A program made the position numbers and the translations under genes. Under the pieces are notes generated by a model. It was not told the origin of the DNA. It was given only the letters and a program-made list of their open reading frames with translations, and searched no databases. Source: JABIAL01 sp964645825 (lineage in GTDB: Bacteria > Patescibacteriota > Patescibacteriia > UBA1558 > GWA2-36-10). Taken from it: a stretch of DNA of 9,321 nucleotides. Numbering within the stretch: position 1 is the stretch's first letter; every line of letters starts with the position of its first letter. Shown here piece after piece: positions 1 through 5,993 of this stretch. The DNA lies in assembly GCA_964645825.1 (NCBI GenBank), contig CAZXZY010000026.1, positions 1 to 9,321 of the forward strand, read 5' to 3'.

Positions 1-464
1 TCTCTAACACCGATCTGTTGCAAGCGAATCTTTTTGTGAAACTTCTGAATCAAATCTTTTACTAAATTACGAAAGTCTACTCGATTATTAGCGATAAAAT
101 AAAAAGTTAAGCGTGCTTTATCTAAAGATTGATACACGGATACTAGCTTCATGTCTAATTCATGTTTTGTGCATAGTTGTTGACAATCCTTCAAATACTG
201 AGAATATTTTTTCTGTCCTTCTAATAGCACATCCATATCCTTTTGTTGAGCATGACGCAACATTGATTTAATCTCCAAGTCATCATTGTTAGCACCTTTT
301 GCTAAATCGCCAAAATATGTTACTTCACCTAAATCTTTGCCCAAATCTGTTTCTACCACTACCTGATCGCCAACCTGGACTGATTGGTTATTACTTTGGC
401 TAAATTCTGGAAGAAAAAAATACTCCCTATCTGCTGGATGAAATTGTACTTTTACTACTTTCAT
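1..464 (-). CDS. ricT: PSP1-domain protein, RicT/YaaT family (partial, N-terminal part)
   Basis: About 154 residues are readable from ATG at 464 to the left edge; the C-terminus lies outside. The reading begins MKVVKVQFHPADREYFF and contains HELDMKLVSV, then RVDFRNLVKDL and IRLQQIGVR at the visible end. From memory of the family this closely follows Bacillus RicT (YaaT: HGLDMKLV, GRVDFRELVKDL, ELRQIGVRDE). The conserved cysteine cluster (GPCGRMLCC type) that binds an Fe-S cluster in RicT should come just after the edge, so its presence cannot be judged. In Bacillus, RicT works with RicA and RicF to help RNase Y process mRNAs; whether that holds in this organism is unknown. The gene has its own promoter and follows the tsf terminator, so it is a separate unit. 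No Shine-Dalgarno precedes the ATG and the predicted leader is only about 14 nt. Confidence 0.85.
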   Translation of the reverse strand, partial: MKVVKVQFHPADREYFFLPEFSQSNNQSVQVGDQVVVETDLGKDLGEVTYFGDLAKGANNDDLEIKSMLRHAQQKDMDVLLEGQKKYSQYLKDCQQLCTKHELDMKLVSVYQSLDKARLTFYFIANNRVDFRNLVKDLIQKFHKKIRLQQIGVR

Positions 465-484
465 ATAATATTTATAATGCAACA

Positions 485-513
485 ATTATGGCAAACAATG
501 ATAAAATTTGCAA
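485..513 (-). promoter_or_regulatory. Extended -10 sigma70-type promoter of the PSP1 gene
   Basis: On the minus strand TTGCAA (508-513) is separated by exactly 17 nt from CATAAT (485-490), with TG one base upstream of the -10 (TGC CATAAT), an extended -10. The predicted transcription start is near 478, giving a leader of about 14 nt to the ATG at 464 without an SD. It sits directly after the tsf terminator. Confidence 0.6.
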
Positions 514-522
514 GGATACAAA

Positions 523-545
523 AAACCACCCCGAAGGGGCGGTTT
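523..545 (-). terminator. Rho-independent terminator after tsf
   Basis: On the minus strand AAACCGCCCC pairs with GGGGTGGTTT around the loop UUC (one G-U pair), forming a closed C(UUCG)G-type tetraloop, and runs into a U-tract read from 521-525. It starts 10 nt after the tsf stop and just upstream of the PSP1 promoter, closing the rpsB-tsf unit. Confidence 0.9.
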
Positions 546-554
546 CAAAAAAAT

Positions 555-1328
555 TTATAAACTATAGTATTTGAAATCTACTAGAGTAGAGTTATTATCA
601 GCTAGAAATTTCTCTACTGACATTTTGTCATCTTTAACAAAGTCTTGTTTAAGCAAACAAACTTCAGTATAAAATTTCTCTACTTTGCCAGTCATAATTT
701 TGGCAATAATGTCTTCTGGCTTACCTTCAGCTTTTAGTTGCTCAGTATAAATCTCTTTTTCCTTTTCAACAATTTCAGCTGGCACATCTTCCGGCTTAGC
801 ATATTTCGGCCCAAAAGCAGCAATGTGCATAGCAATGTCTCTAGCTACTTCTTGACTGCCACCAGATAAAATAGCAAAACCTGCTACTTTTTTATTTGAA
901 TGTAAATAATGACCAACAACTTCGCCTTCTATAATATCAAATTCACCTAATTGTAAATTTTCACCAATTTTAACAATCAAGTTATTTTTGATCTCATCAT
1001 CAGCCCAAATTTTAAATTCTTCCTTGCCTAGTTCTAATAATTTTTGAGCAAAACTATCTACAGCAGCAACGAAATCTTCATTACGAGCCACAAAGTCTGT
1101 CTCGCAGTTTAAAGCAACTATTGCCAATTTATTTTCTCCAGAAACTACAGCAATAACACCTTCTTGCGCTTGACGTCCAGCTTTTTTGGCAGCAGTTTTA
1201 GCACCGGCTTTACGTAGAATTTCAACGGCTACATCTTCATCACCATTGGCTTCGGTTAAGGCATTTTTTACATCTACCATGCCAGCACCAGTGGCTTGTC
1301 TGATTTTTTTTATCAATTCTAAAGACAT
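555..1328 (-). CDS. tsf: Translation elongation factor Ts
   Basis: This 257-aa cytoplasmic protein is the nucleotide exchange factor that releases GDP from EF-Tu. The N-terminal UBA-like domain (about 1-45) has the signature IKKIRQATGAGMVDVKNAL. The EF-Tu-contacting motif TDFVARN is at 77-83. The core continues with VARDIAMHIAAFGPKY (161-176) and ends with the family's EGKPEDIIAKI...KFYTEVCLLKQDFV (201-231). The length is intermediate between short cyanobacterial/Thermus types and the 283-aa E. coli protein, so one core subdomain is reduced. It lies 37 nt after rpsB with no terminator between, the classical rpsB-tsf operon. The ATG gives the canonical MSLELIKKIR start; no good SD is close to it (the only purine stretch, AGAAGATAA, is over 15 nt away), so translation may depend on rpsB or an unstructured AT-rich start. 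Confidence 0.98.
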   Translation of the reverse strand: MSLELIKKIRQATGAGMVDVKNALTEANGDEDVAVEILRKAGAKTAAKKAGRQAQEGVIAVVSGENKLAIVALNCETDFVARNEDFVAAVDSFAQKLLELGKEEFKIWADDEIKNNLIVKIGENLQLGEFDIIEGEVVGHYLHSNKKVAGFAILSGGSQEVARDIAMHIAAFGPKYAKPEDVPAEIVEKEKEIYTEQLKAEGKPEDIIAKIMTGKVEKFYTEVCLLKQDFVKDDKMSVEKFLADNNSTLVDFKYYSL

Positions 1329-1365
1329 AATTTTGATTTATTAATTTTATCTTCTGAAATATATT

Positions 1366-2049
1366 TTATTTTTGAGCTTGCTTGATAGTGTCAGCTACCA
1401 AGTTAGTAATAATTTCGATAGATTTTATAGCATCATCATTAGCTGGAATAGGATACTTTACCATTTCTGGATTTGTGTTGGTATCAGTCATAGCAATGAT
1501 TGGTAAACCAACTTTATTAGCTTCCATGACAGCTGTTTTTTCTTTTTTAATATCAACTACAAAGACTGCTTCTGGCAATTTTTGCATTTTTCTAATACCA
1601 CCAACTGTATCTTCTAATTTATTCAAATGTTTACTAAAAGTAACTTGTTCTTTTTTAGTATAACGATCCCAGGTGCCATCAGCTTTTCCAGAATCTAATT
1701 CCTCTAATTTTTTGGTTAACTTAACAATGTTATCAAAATTAGTAAAAGTGCCACCTAACCAACGACCAATAATATAAGGCATGCCGCAACTTTCAGCTGC
1801 TTCACGCACAATAGTCTTAGCTTGTTTTTTGGAACCGATGAATAAAATTGTACCGCCAGCTTTAGTGATTTTTTCCACAAACGCCAAAGCATCTTTCAAA
1901 TTAGCTACAGTAGCTTCCAAATCAATGACGTGAACGCCATTACGTTTGGTAAAAATAAATGGAGACATCTTTGGATGTCTTTTTGAGGTCTTGTGACCAA
2001 AATGAACGCCTTTCTTCAAAAGCTCTTCTAAGCTTGGAATGTTTGTCAT
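1366..2049 (-). CDS. rpsB: 30S ribosomal protein uS2
   Basis: This 227-aa primary structural protein of the small subunit (E. coli 241 aa) is the first gene of rpsB-tsf. Signatures seen: GVHFGHKTSKRHPKM at 14-28, RNGVHVIDL at 36-44, GRWLGGTFTNF at 95-105, and the C-terminal TNTNPEMVKYPIPANDDAI stretch at 189-208, which corresponds to the universal DTN-P-IPxNDDAxxSI block. The central coiled-coil insertion is present (about 105-155). The start ATG is supported by a real Shine-Dalgarno, AAGGA at 2057-2061 with 7 nt spacing, one of the few clear SDs on a housekeeping gene here. A structured leader lies upstream. It ends in a short QAQK tail with no extension. Confidence 0.98.
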   Translation of the reverse strand: MTNIPSLEELLKKGVHFGHKTSKRHPKMSPFIFTKRNGVHVIDLEATVANLKDALAFVEKITKAGGTILFIGSKKQAKTIVREAAESCGMPYIIGRWLGGTFTNFDNIVKLTKKLEELDSGKADGTWDRYTKKEQVTFSKHLNKLEDTVGGIRKMQKLPEAVFVVDIKKEKTAVMEANKVGLPIIAMTDTNTNPEMVKYPIPANDDAIKSIEIITNLVADTIKQAQK

Positions 2050-2082
2050 AAAATTTTCCTTTCTTACCCGTATTTTAATAAA

Positions 2083-2121
2083 TTTAGCCTTTTCGAGTGC
2101 ATCTCGACAAGGATGGCTAAA
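2083..2121 (-). promoter_or_regulatory. Hairpin in the rpsB leader, candidate ribosomal-protein autoregulatory element
   Basis: On the minus strand TTTAGCC (2121-2115) pairs perfectly with GGCTAAA (2089-2083); inside it, TCGAG (2107-2103) pairs with CTCGA (2097-2093) around the loop ATGCA, with an asymmetric internal loop (7 nt on one side, 3 on the other). It lies 33 nt upstream of the rpsB ATG and near the predicted 5' end. rpsB leaders bind S2 for feedback in several bacteria; that this one does so is inference. No U-tract follows, so it is not a terminator. Confidence 0.5.
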
Positions 2122-2129
2122 AATCCGAT

Positions 2130-2159
2130 AAAATACTTGTGTTTATTAATAAAATTAAA
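2130..2159 (-). promoter_or_regulatory. Possible promoter of rpsB-tsf (weak)
   Basis: A -10-like TATTTT (2130-2135, minus) lies 18 nt from a poor -35, TTTAAT (2154-2159). Its predicted start near 2123 would place the leader hairpin at the very 5' end of the transcript. The region is so AT-rich that other positions are possible. Confidence 0.3.
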
Positions 2160-2210
2160 AGTAGCAATACTTTAACATAAATAACTAAAATTTACAAGGG
2201 TAAAATAAAA

Positions 2211-2233
2211 CCCCAGAACAAGCCGTTCTGGGG
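2211..2233 (-). terminator. Rho-independent terminator of the 302-aa gene
   Basis: A perfect 9-bp inverted repeat, CCCCAGAAC (2211-2219) and GTTCTGGGG (2225-2233), with a 5-nt loop. On the minus strand it is followed by TTTTATTTTA. It starts 8 nt after the stop of the 302-aa gene. There is no T-run on the plus side, so it serves the minus strand only and separates this gene from rpsB. Confidence 0.92.
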
Positions 2234-2241
2234 ACAAAAAA

Positions 2242-3150
2242 TTAAAATTGGCAAAACTCGGGCATAACGCCGCCCTTGATGTAACTGATGTCACAATGAA
2301 TGCGCGCCAAGTGAGCCGTCTGCCTTTCAAGCTTGGTGCCCATCTTGGATATGTGGCGCTCCCATAAATCTGGCTGAGCTGCTCGATCAGGTGCCTCATA
2401 GCGTACCTCACCACCATCTTGCATAGGCAAAACCGGAGCAATACAAGGCCCTTTAACCAAATCAATCAGGCGCGCAAGAGGGATAAGCTCTTCTACGCCA
2501 GCTGTGTGATAATACACTACTGCCTCGCGCTCTTTGGACCAACCACGCTTATAATCTGCAAAGCGCATATCCACTGGCTTCGCTGCGGAAAGATCAAAGC
2601 TTCCCACGGTCATCAATGAAACATTGTGCCAAATGGCTAGAGTGTTGGCAATGCGACCCTCAAGAATTGAATCAGTCAATTCATTAATCGCAACACCGGT
2701 CACCAAGGCGCCTTTACACAAAGCATCGATCATGCGTTTGACAGTGTCATCGTTGAGATAATCACGGGCTTCACCAGAGGCAATCATGGAATAATCGACT
2801 CCATGCCTGGACTGCAAAGCAATGCCGTAATTCAATAGACCACAGAACAGATCTCCGCGCTTCACTTCACTGACGTGAACATTCTTCCGATCGACTAGAG
2901 CTTCACGCATAGCCGCGGTAGTTTGACCACAATCTGACTGATCTCCAAAAGATGGATCAGCCCAGACCAGAACATCGATTCGCTTGAACACCGGTTTATC
3001 TGCCAACGCAACGACCTGAGCCTGATCGACAAACTCTTCGATCATCTTGATCCGCTTTGGTATGTCAGCTGGATCCGTAGCAAATACTCGCAGGATTAAG
3101 CCAACTTTTTTACGATTCATAAAATCTGTAAAACCAAACTGCTGTAACAT
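2242..3150 (-). CDS. Uncharacterised 302-aa protein, possibly GT-A glycosyltransferase-like
   Basis: I do not recognise this protein confidently. The frame is open upstream to 3273, but ATG at 3150 is chosen because a strong SD, GGAGG (3158-3162), sits 7 nt before it and the upstream part is AT-rich leader that also holds the promoter. The 302-aa product is soluble: no signal peptide or membrane segment. Visible elements: KKVGLILRVF (14-23), a strand ending in acidic residues IDVLVWADP (58-66), VDYSMIASGEARDYL (118-132), and NTLAIWHNVSLMTVGSFD (169-186), whose end resembles the VGGFD motif of GT-A family-2 glycosyltransferases. A classical DxD is not obvious, so this is a tentative fold guess. 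Sampled 60-base lines give 48-53% GC against about 30% in rpsB, suggesting later acquisition. It stands alone, with its own promoter and terminator. Confidence 0.85.
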   Translation of the reverse strand: MLQQFGFTDFMNRKKVGLILRVFATDPADIPKRIKMIEEFVDQAQVVALADKPVFKRIDVLVWADPSFGDQSDCGQTTAAMREALVDRKNVHVSEVKRGDLFCGLLNYGIALQSRHGVDYSMIASGEARDYLNDDTVKRMIDALCKGALVTGVAINELTDSILEGRIANTLAIWHNVSLMTVGSFDLSAAKPVDMRFADYKRGWSKEREAVVYYHTAGVEELIPLARLIDLVKGPCIAPVLPMQDGGEVRYEAPDRAAQPDLWERHISKMGTKLERQTAHLARIHCDISYIKGGVMPEFCQF

Positions 3151-3157
3151 AATAAAA

Positions 3158-3237
3158 CCTCCAAGAGTTAGACTTGCCGACCCTGTTGTCAACAAGTATA
3201 TGGAATTTTTACCAAAATTATTAAGGTACTTTAAGAT
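3158..3237 (-). promoter_or_regulatory. Leader of the 302-aa gene with strong SD and dyad elements
   Basis: The predicted leader is about 87 nt (start near 3237). It holds GGAGG at 3158-3162, a perfect odd dyad TGTTG-T-CAACA (3184-3194, plus reading) that is a candidate operator, and two mutually exclusive short stems: ACTTG with CAAGT (3193-3197 and 3172-3176), or CAAG with CTTG (3173-3176 and 3162-3165), the latter covering the first G of the SD. The stems are only 4-5 bp, so a regulatory role is speculative. Confidence 0.35.
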
Positions 3238-3244
3238 AAGTATC

Positions 3245-3273
3245 AGTATATCATAAAATACAAATATTGTCAA
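3245..3273 (-). promoter_or_regulatory. Near-consensus extended -10 promoter of the 302-aa gene
   Basis: On the minus strand TTGACA (3268-3273) is spaced 17 nt from TATACT (3245-3250), with TGA directly before the -10 (extended -10). This is the best promoter match in the window. It is divergent from the rpmE promoter, with 26 nt between the two -35 boxes. Confidence 0.85.
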
Positions 3274-3299
3274 TATATGCCCTCTACACCCTCTTAGAG

Positions 3300-3328
3300 T
3301 TGACTTTTTATCAGAATAATGATATCTT
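3300..3328 (+). promoter_or_regulatory. Sigma70-type promoter of rpmE (possibly rpmE-prfA-prmC)
   Basis: TTGACT (3300-3305), a 17-nt spacer and TATCTT (3323-3328). The predicted start near 3335 leaves only about 15 nt before the rpmE ATG and no SD in that leader. Confidence 0.75.
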
Positions 3329-3349
3329 AAGCCAGCAATTAATAAAACT

Positions 3350-3664
3350 ATGAAAAAAGAAACACATCCAACTTATTATCCAGATGCCAAGATTATCTGC
3401 GTTTGCGGACATACTTTAGTTACTGGCTCTGCTCAAAAAGAAATGCATGTAGAAATTTGCTCTGCTTGTCATCCTTTTTATACTGGCAAAGAAAAACTAG
3501 TCGACACCGCTGGTCGTGTAGACAGATTTAAGAAAAAAGCTGAACTACAAAAGAAAGTCAGCGTCGATCGTAAAGGTAAGGCTGATAAGAAAAAACGTGC
3601 TACTGTAAGAAAAGCTGAGAAAGAAAAAGAAAAAATCAAAGCTGAACTAAAAGCTAACAAATAA
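3350..3664 (+). CDS. rpmE: 50S ribosomal protein bL31 with a lysine-rich C-terminal extension
   Basis: The first 61 or so residues are a standard zinc-type bL31, a large-subunit protein at the central protuberance: KKETHPTYYPDAK, then CVC (C17, C19) and CSAC (C37, C40) as the zinc ribbon, then HPFYTGKEKLVDTAGRVDRF (41-60). Typical bL31 ends near 66-75 residues. Here about 40 more follow (62-104), almost entirely Lys, Glu, Ala and Arg, a charged helix or disordered tail with net positive charge. Four cysteines argue for the zinc-bound rather than the C-minus paralogue. The tail is in frame and reaches a TAA followed by a terminator, so it is not a frameshift artefact. Being first in the rpmE-prfA-prmC cluster agrees with the order in many Gram-positive bacteria. 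Confidence 0.96.
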   Translation: MKKETHPTYYPDAKIICVCGHTLVTGSAQKEMHVEICSACHPFYTGKEKLVDTAGRVDRFKKKAELQKKVSVDRKGKADKKKRATVRKAEKEKEKIKAELKANK

Positions 3665-3686
3665 CCATTTTATTTAAGATAAAAGG

Positions 3687-3705
3687 CTCTTAATATTTTT
3701 AAGGG
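3687..3705 (+). terminator. Terminator after rpmE
   Basis: CTCTTAA (3687-3693) pairs with TTAAGGG (3699-3705) with one G-U pair, followed by TTTTTTGTTT (3706-3715). It begins 22 nt after the rpmE stop and 36 nt before prfA, so it should end or attenuate rpmE transcription before prfA. Confidence 0.75.
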
Positions 3706-3709
3706 TTTT

Positions 3710-3739
3710 TTGTTTATCCAAAAAAGTGTAAACTATATA
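3710..3739 (+). promoter_or_regulatory. Possible promoter for prfA-prmC, leaderless or near-leaderless
   Basis: TATATA (3734-3739) with TTGTTT (3710-3715) at 18 nt, or alternatively TAAACT (3729-3734) whose start would fall on the prfA ATG at 3741. Both are weak. No SD lies before this ATG. Whichever is used, the transcript would begin at or beside the start codon; otherwise prfA relies on read-through from rpmE. Confidence 0.35.
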
Positions 3740-3740
3740 T

Positions 3741-4808
3741 ATGGTGATAAATTTAAAAACAATTCAAGAGAAAATTAGTCAATTAGAAACGGAGATGCAA
3801 AAACCTGAGGTTCTGACTGATTCTAAAAAAATGAGCAAACTTGGCCGTGAATACAACGAGGCCAAAGAGACTTTTGCTTTGGCCGAAGATTTAAAAAAGT
3901 TAGAAAAAGAGCTCCTGGCAGCTCGAGAACTATTAAGCAAAGATTCCGATAGAGAAATGATTGAATTAGCTGAATTAGAAATTTTTAGCCTAGAAGAAAC
4001 TGTCGCCCAAAAAAAAGAAAAACTTGAGGACTTGATTCACCCACAAGATCCAAACGATAAAAAAGGCATTATTTTAGAAATCCGAGCTGGTACCGGTGGC
4101 GACGAATCAGCTTTGTTTGCTGCTGATCTTTTCAGAATGTACTCACGTTTTGCCGAAAATCTAAATTTTAAAATTAACATTCTTTCACAAAATCAAAATG
4201 AAATTGGTGGCTTCAAAGAAATTATCGCTGAAATTACTGGTGGTGATGTCTATAAACACTTTAAATTTGAAAGTGGTGTCCACCGCGTGCAACGTGTCCC
4301 TGAAACAGAAAAATCCGGTCGGGTGCATACTTCAGCCGCTACCGTTGCTGTCATGCCAGAAGCTGAAGAAGTAGATATTGAGGTTGTGCCAAGTGATTTA
4401 CGCATCGATACTTTTTGTGCTTCCGGTAATGGCGGCCAATCAGTAAACACTACTTATTCTGCTGTCCGTATTACTCACCTACCGACCAACACTGTCGTCA
4501 GTTGTCAAGATGAAAAGTCTCAAACTCAAAACAAACTTAAAGCTATGCAAATTTTGCGCTCTCGTATTTTAGCTAAAATAGAAGCCGAAAAACATGCTAA
4601 AGAAGCAGATATACGTAAAAACCAAATTGGCTCTGGCGATCGTAGTGAAAAAATCCGTACTTACAATTTTCCTCAAGATCGCCTCACTGATCACCGCATC
4701 AAGCTGACTTTACATAACTTAGATAAAATCTTGGCTGGTGAATTGATGCCGGTCGTTGCACCGCTCCAGCAAGCAGCCAAACAAGCTAAATCAAGTGATG
4801 AAAATTAA
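3741..4808 (+). CDS. prfA: Peptide chain release factor 1
   Basis: This 355-aa factor (typical family length 355-360) recognises UAA and UAG and triggers peptide release. Seen in order: an N-terminal helical coiled-coil domain (1 to about 95), IRAGTGGDESALFAADLFRMY (114-134), the codon-recognition tripeptide PET at 187-189 in the RF1 PxT position (RF2 would have SPF), RVHTSAATVAVMPEAEE (194-210), the catalytic GGQ at 231-233, and YNFPQDRLTDHRI (308-320). The GGQ neighbourhood reads DTFCASGNGGQSVNTTYSAVR: Cys226 replaces the usual Arg and Asn230 the usual Ala/Pro. The start gives MVINLKTIQEKI, matching family N-termini. prmC follows, overlapping by 11 nt. Confidence 0.97.
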   Translation: MVINLKTIQEKISQLETEMQKPEVLTDSKKMSKLGREYNEAKETFALAEDLKKLEKELLAARELLSKDSDREMIELAELEIFSLEETVAQKKEKLEDLIHPQDPNDKKGIILEIRAGTGGDESALFAADLFRMYSRFAENLNFKINILSQNQNEIGGFKEIIAEITGGDVYKHFKFESGVHRVQRVPETEKSGRVHTSAATVAVMPEAEEVDIEVVPSDLRIDTFCASGNGGQSVNTTYSAVRITHLPTNTVVSCQDEKSQTQNKLKAMQILRSRILAKIEAEKHAKEADIRKNQIGSGDRSEKIRTYNFPQDRLTDHRIKLTLHNLDKILAGELMPVVAPLQQAAKQAKSSDEN

Positions 4809-5616
4809 AGAACTGCTAGCTAATGCTTATAGATCATCTACTCTGCTCCCTGGCGAAATTGATAGTATTTTGGGCATTACTTTACATAAAACCAAAGAAT
4901 ATGTGTATAAAAAGTCAGACAAAAATCTGACTTTTGCTACTATAAAAAAATTTAAAAAGCTTATCAAAAAAAGAGAAGCTGATTGGCCAATGGCTTATTT
5001 GCGAGGTTGGCAAGAATTTTATGGCCTTAAATTTTTAGTAAATAAAAATACTCTTATCCCTCGTCCTGACAGTGAACTAATTATTGACACTAGCTTAGAT
5101 TTTTTAAAAAAGAAAAAAAAATTAAATATTTTAGATATTGGTACGGGTTCTGCTTGTTTAATTATAGCTTTAGCTAAAAATAGCTTAAATAATAATTATT
5201 TTGCTTCAGATATTTCTAAGTCTGCTTTAAAAATAGCCAAAACTAACGCTCGTAAAAACAAAGTAAAAATAAACTTTATTCATTCTAATTTATTAAAAAA
5301 TATTAGTAAACAAAAGTTTGATTTAATAGTTGCTAACTTGCCTTATCTAAAGCACGAGCAAATGGAAGAGCCAAGTATCAAAAAAGAACCACGCTCTGCT
5401 CTATTATCTGGCAAACAAGGCTTAGATCATTATACAAAATTACTATCTAATATTGCTGAATATCTCAATAAAAAATTTTTAATTTTATTAGAAATTGATC
5501 CGCAGCAAAATACGGCTATCAAAAATTTAATAAAAAAATATTTGCCAAAAGCAAATATAGAAATTATTCAAGATCTCAATAAATTAGATCGCTTAGTAAA
5601 AATTAGTTCAAAATAA
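4798..5616 (+). CDS. prmC: Peptide chain release factor N5-glutamine methyltransferase
   Basis: PrmC (HemK) transfers a methyl group from S-adenosylmethionine to the glutamine of GGQ in release factors, here RF1 encoded just upstream. The ATG at 4798 gives 272 aa beginning MKIKELLANAYR and overlaps the prfA end by 11 nt; an in-frame upstream TTG at 4756 would be buried in prfA and is rejected. Seen: a helical N-terminal substrate domain (1 to about 75, with WPMAYLRGWQEFYG, 63-76), LIPRPDSELI (86-95), SAM motif I DIGTGSACLIIALAK (113-127), acidic SD (138-139) after the next strand, and VANLPYL (178-184) as the active-site motif. The last is NLPY rather than NPPY, a notable substitution. The gene is very AT-rich (one sampled 60-base line has 10 G/C) and lysine-rich, unlike the more balanced prfA. 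Confidence 0.94.
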   Translation: MKIKELLANAYRSSTLLPGEIDSILGITLHKTKEYVYKKSDKNLTFATIKKFKKLIKKREADWPMAYLRGWQEFYGLKFLVNKNTLIPRPDSELIIDTSLDFLKKKKKLNILDIGTGSACLIIALAKNSLNNNYFASDISKSALKIAKTNARKNKVKINFIHSNLLKNISKQKFDLIVANLPYLKHEQMEEPSIKKEPRSALLSGKQGLDHYTKLLSNIAEYLNKKFLILLEIDPQQNTAIKNLIKKYLPKANIEIIQDLNKLDRLVKISSK

Positions 5617-5650
5617 AAAAGCCTTTCATCATCTCTGACAAAAGACTTTT
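5617..5650 (-). terminator. Terminator of the 83-aa gene, perhaps shared with prmC
   Basis: AAAAG-C-CTTT (5617-5626) pairs with AAAG-A-CTTTT (5641-5650) with one mismatch. On the minus strand it ends in TTTTTTATTTTG, a proper U-tract, 8 nt after the 83-aa stop. On the plus strand only CTTTTAG follows, so termination of prmC here would be weak. Confidence 0.65.
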
Positions 5651-5658
5651 AGATCTCG

Positions 5659-5910
5659 CTAAGCGAAATCGCGCTCATCCAAGCCCATGATCTCATTGCA
5701 AATCTCCTCATAACCTACCAACTGAAACAAATCACTATGCGTGCGCCTCAAATCACTGGTGATGTCCAACAGAATAAGTCGTATAGCGTCCTGAGGCGCT
5801 AAGTCTAAGCCTTTAACTCTGGCAAATGTCTTTTGGCCGTCAGGTAAACTACGTAAGCATGCTTTAAACTTACTAGTCAGTGCCTTCGGATCTACATCTA
5901 CAACGCACAT
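5659..5910 (-). CDS. Hypothetical protein, 83 aa, orphan
   Basis: No family recognised. The 83-residue product starts MCVVDVDPKALTSKF, has three cysteines (2, 18, 71) without a CxxC pair, no signal peptide or membrane segment, and a charged, probably helical C-terminal half (APQDAIRLILLDITSDLRR, then GYEEICNEIMGLDERDF). It is considered real because of its expression signals: an AAGGAGG SD at 5916-5922 with 5 nt spacing, a promoter with a 17-nt spacer, and a terminator right after its TAG stop. GC in sampled lines is about 42%, well above prmC next door (17% in one line). It is the only gene here that ends in TAG. It could be a small regulator or a phage-derived remnant; there is no evidence for either. 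Confidence 0.75.
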   Translation of the reverse strand: MCVVDVDPKALTSKFKACLRSLPDGQKTFARVKGLDLAPQDAIRLILLDITSDLRRTHSDLFQLVGYEEICNEIMGLDERDFA

Positions 5911-5915
5911 TATCC

Positions 5916-5922
5916 CCTCCTT
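5916..5922 (-). promoter_or_regulatory. Strong Shine-Dalgarno of the 83-aa gene
   Basis: AAGGAGG on the minus strand, 5 nt before ATG (5910). A full-length anti-SD match fixes the start and contrasts with SD-poor neighbours. Confidence 0.85.
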
Positions 5923-5962
5923 CCTAAGGTTTTAATATGAATAAAAAAGAACAAGAAACTAC

Positions 5963-5991
5963 AAAATACCCCAATTTTTATATTTAGTCAA
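5963..5991 (-). promoter_or_regulatory. Promoter of the 83-aa gene
   Basis: On the minus strand TTGACT (5986-5991), a 17-nt spacer, and TATTTT (5963-5968). Predicted start near 5956, leader about 46 nt. The -35 begins 2 nt after the U-run of the upstream DUF3048 terminator. Confidence 0.75.
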
Positions 5992-5993
5992 CT

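Noticed and set aside
1382..1663. Plus-strand 93-aa open frame opposite rpsB
   Set aside because: It lies wholly antisense to conserved rpsB codons, has no SD and encodes a meaningless hydrophobic sequence.
3151..3273. N-terminal extension of the 302-aa protein to 3273
   Set aside because: The added 41 codons cover the promoter, predicted transcription start and leader; the strong SD selects ATG at 3150.
3741..4808. UGA reassignment as in Gracilibacteria or Absconditabacteria
   Set aside because: All visible genes read through fully under the standard code with no in-frame UGA and TGG for Trp. The absence of UGA stops (UAA mostly, one UAG) among about eleven genes is expected at this AT content.
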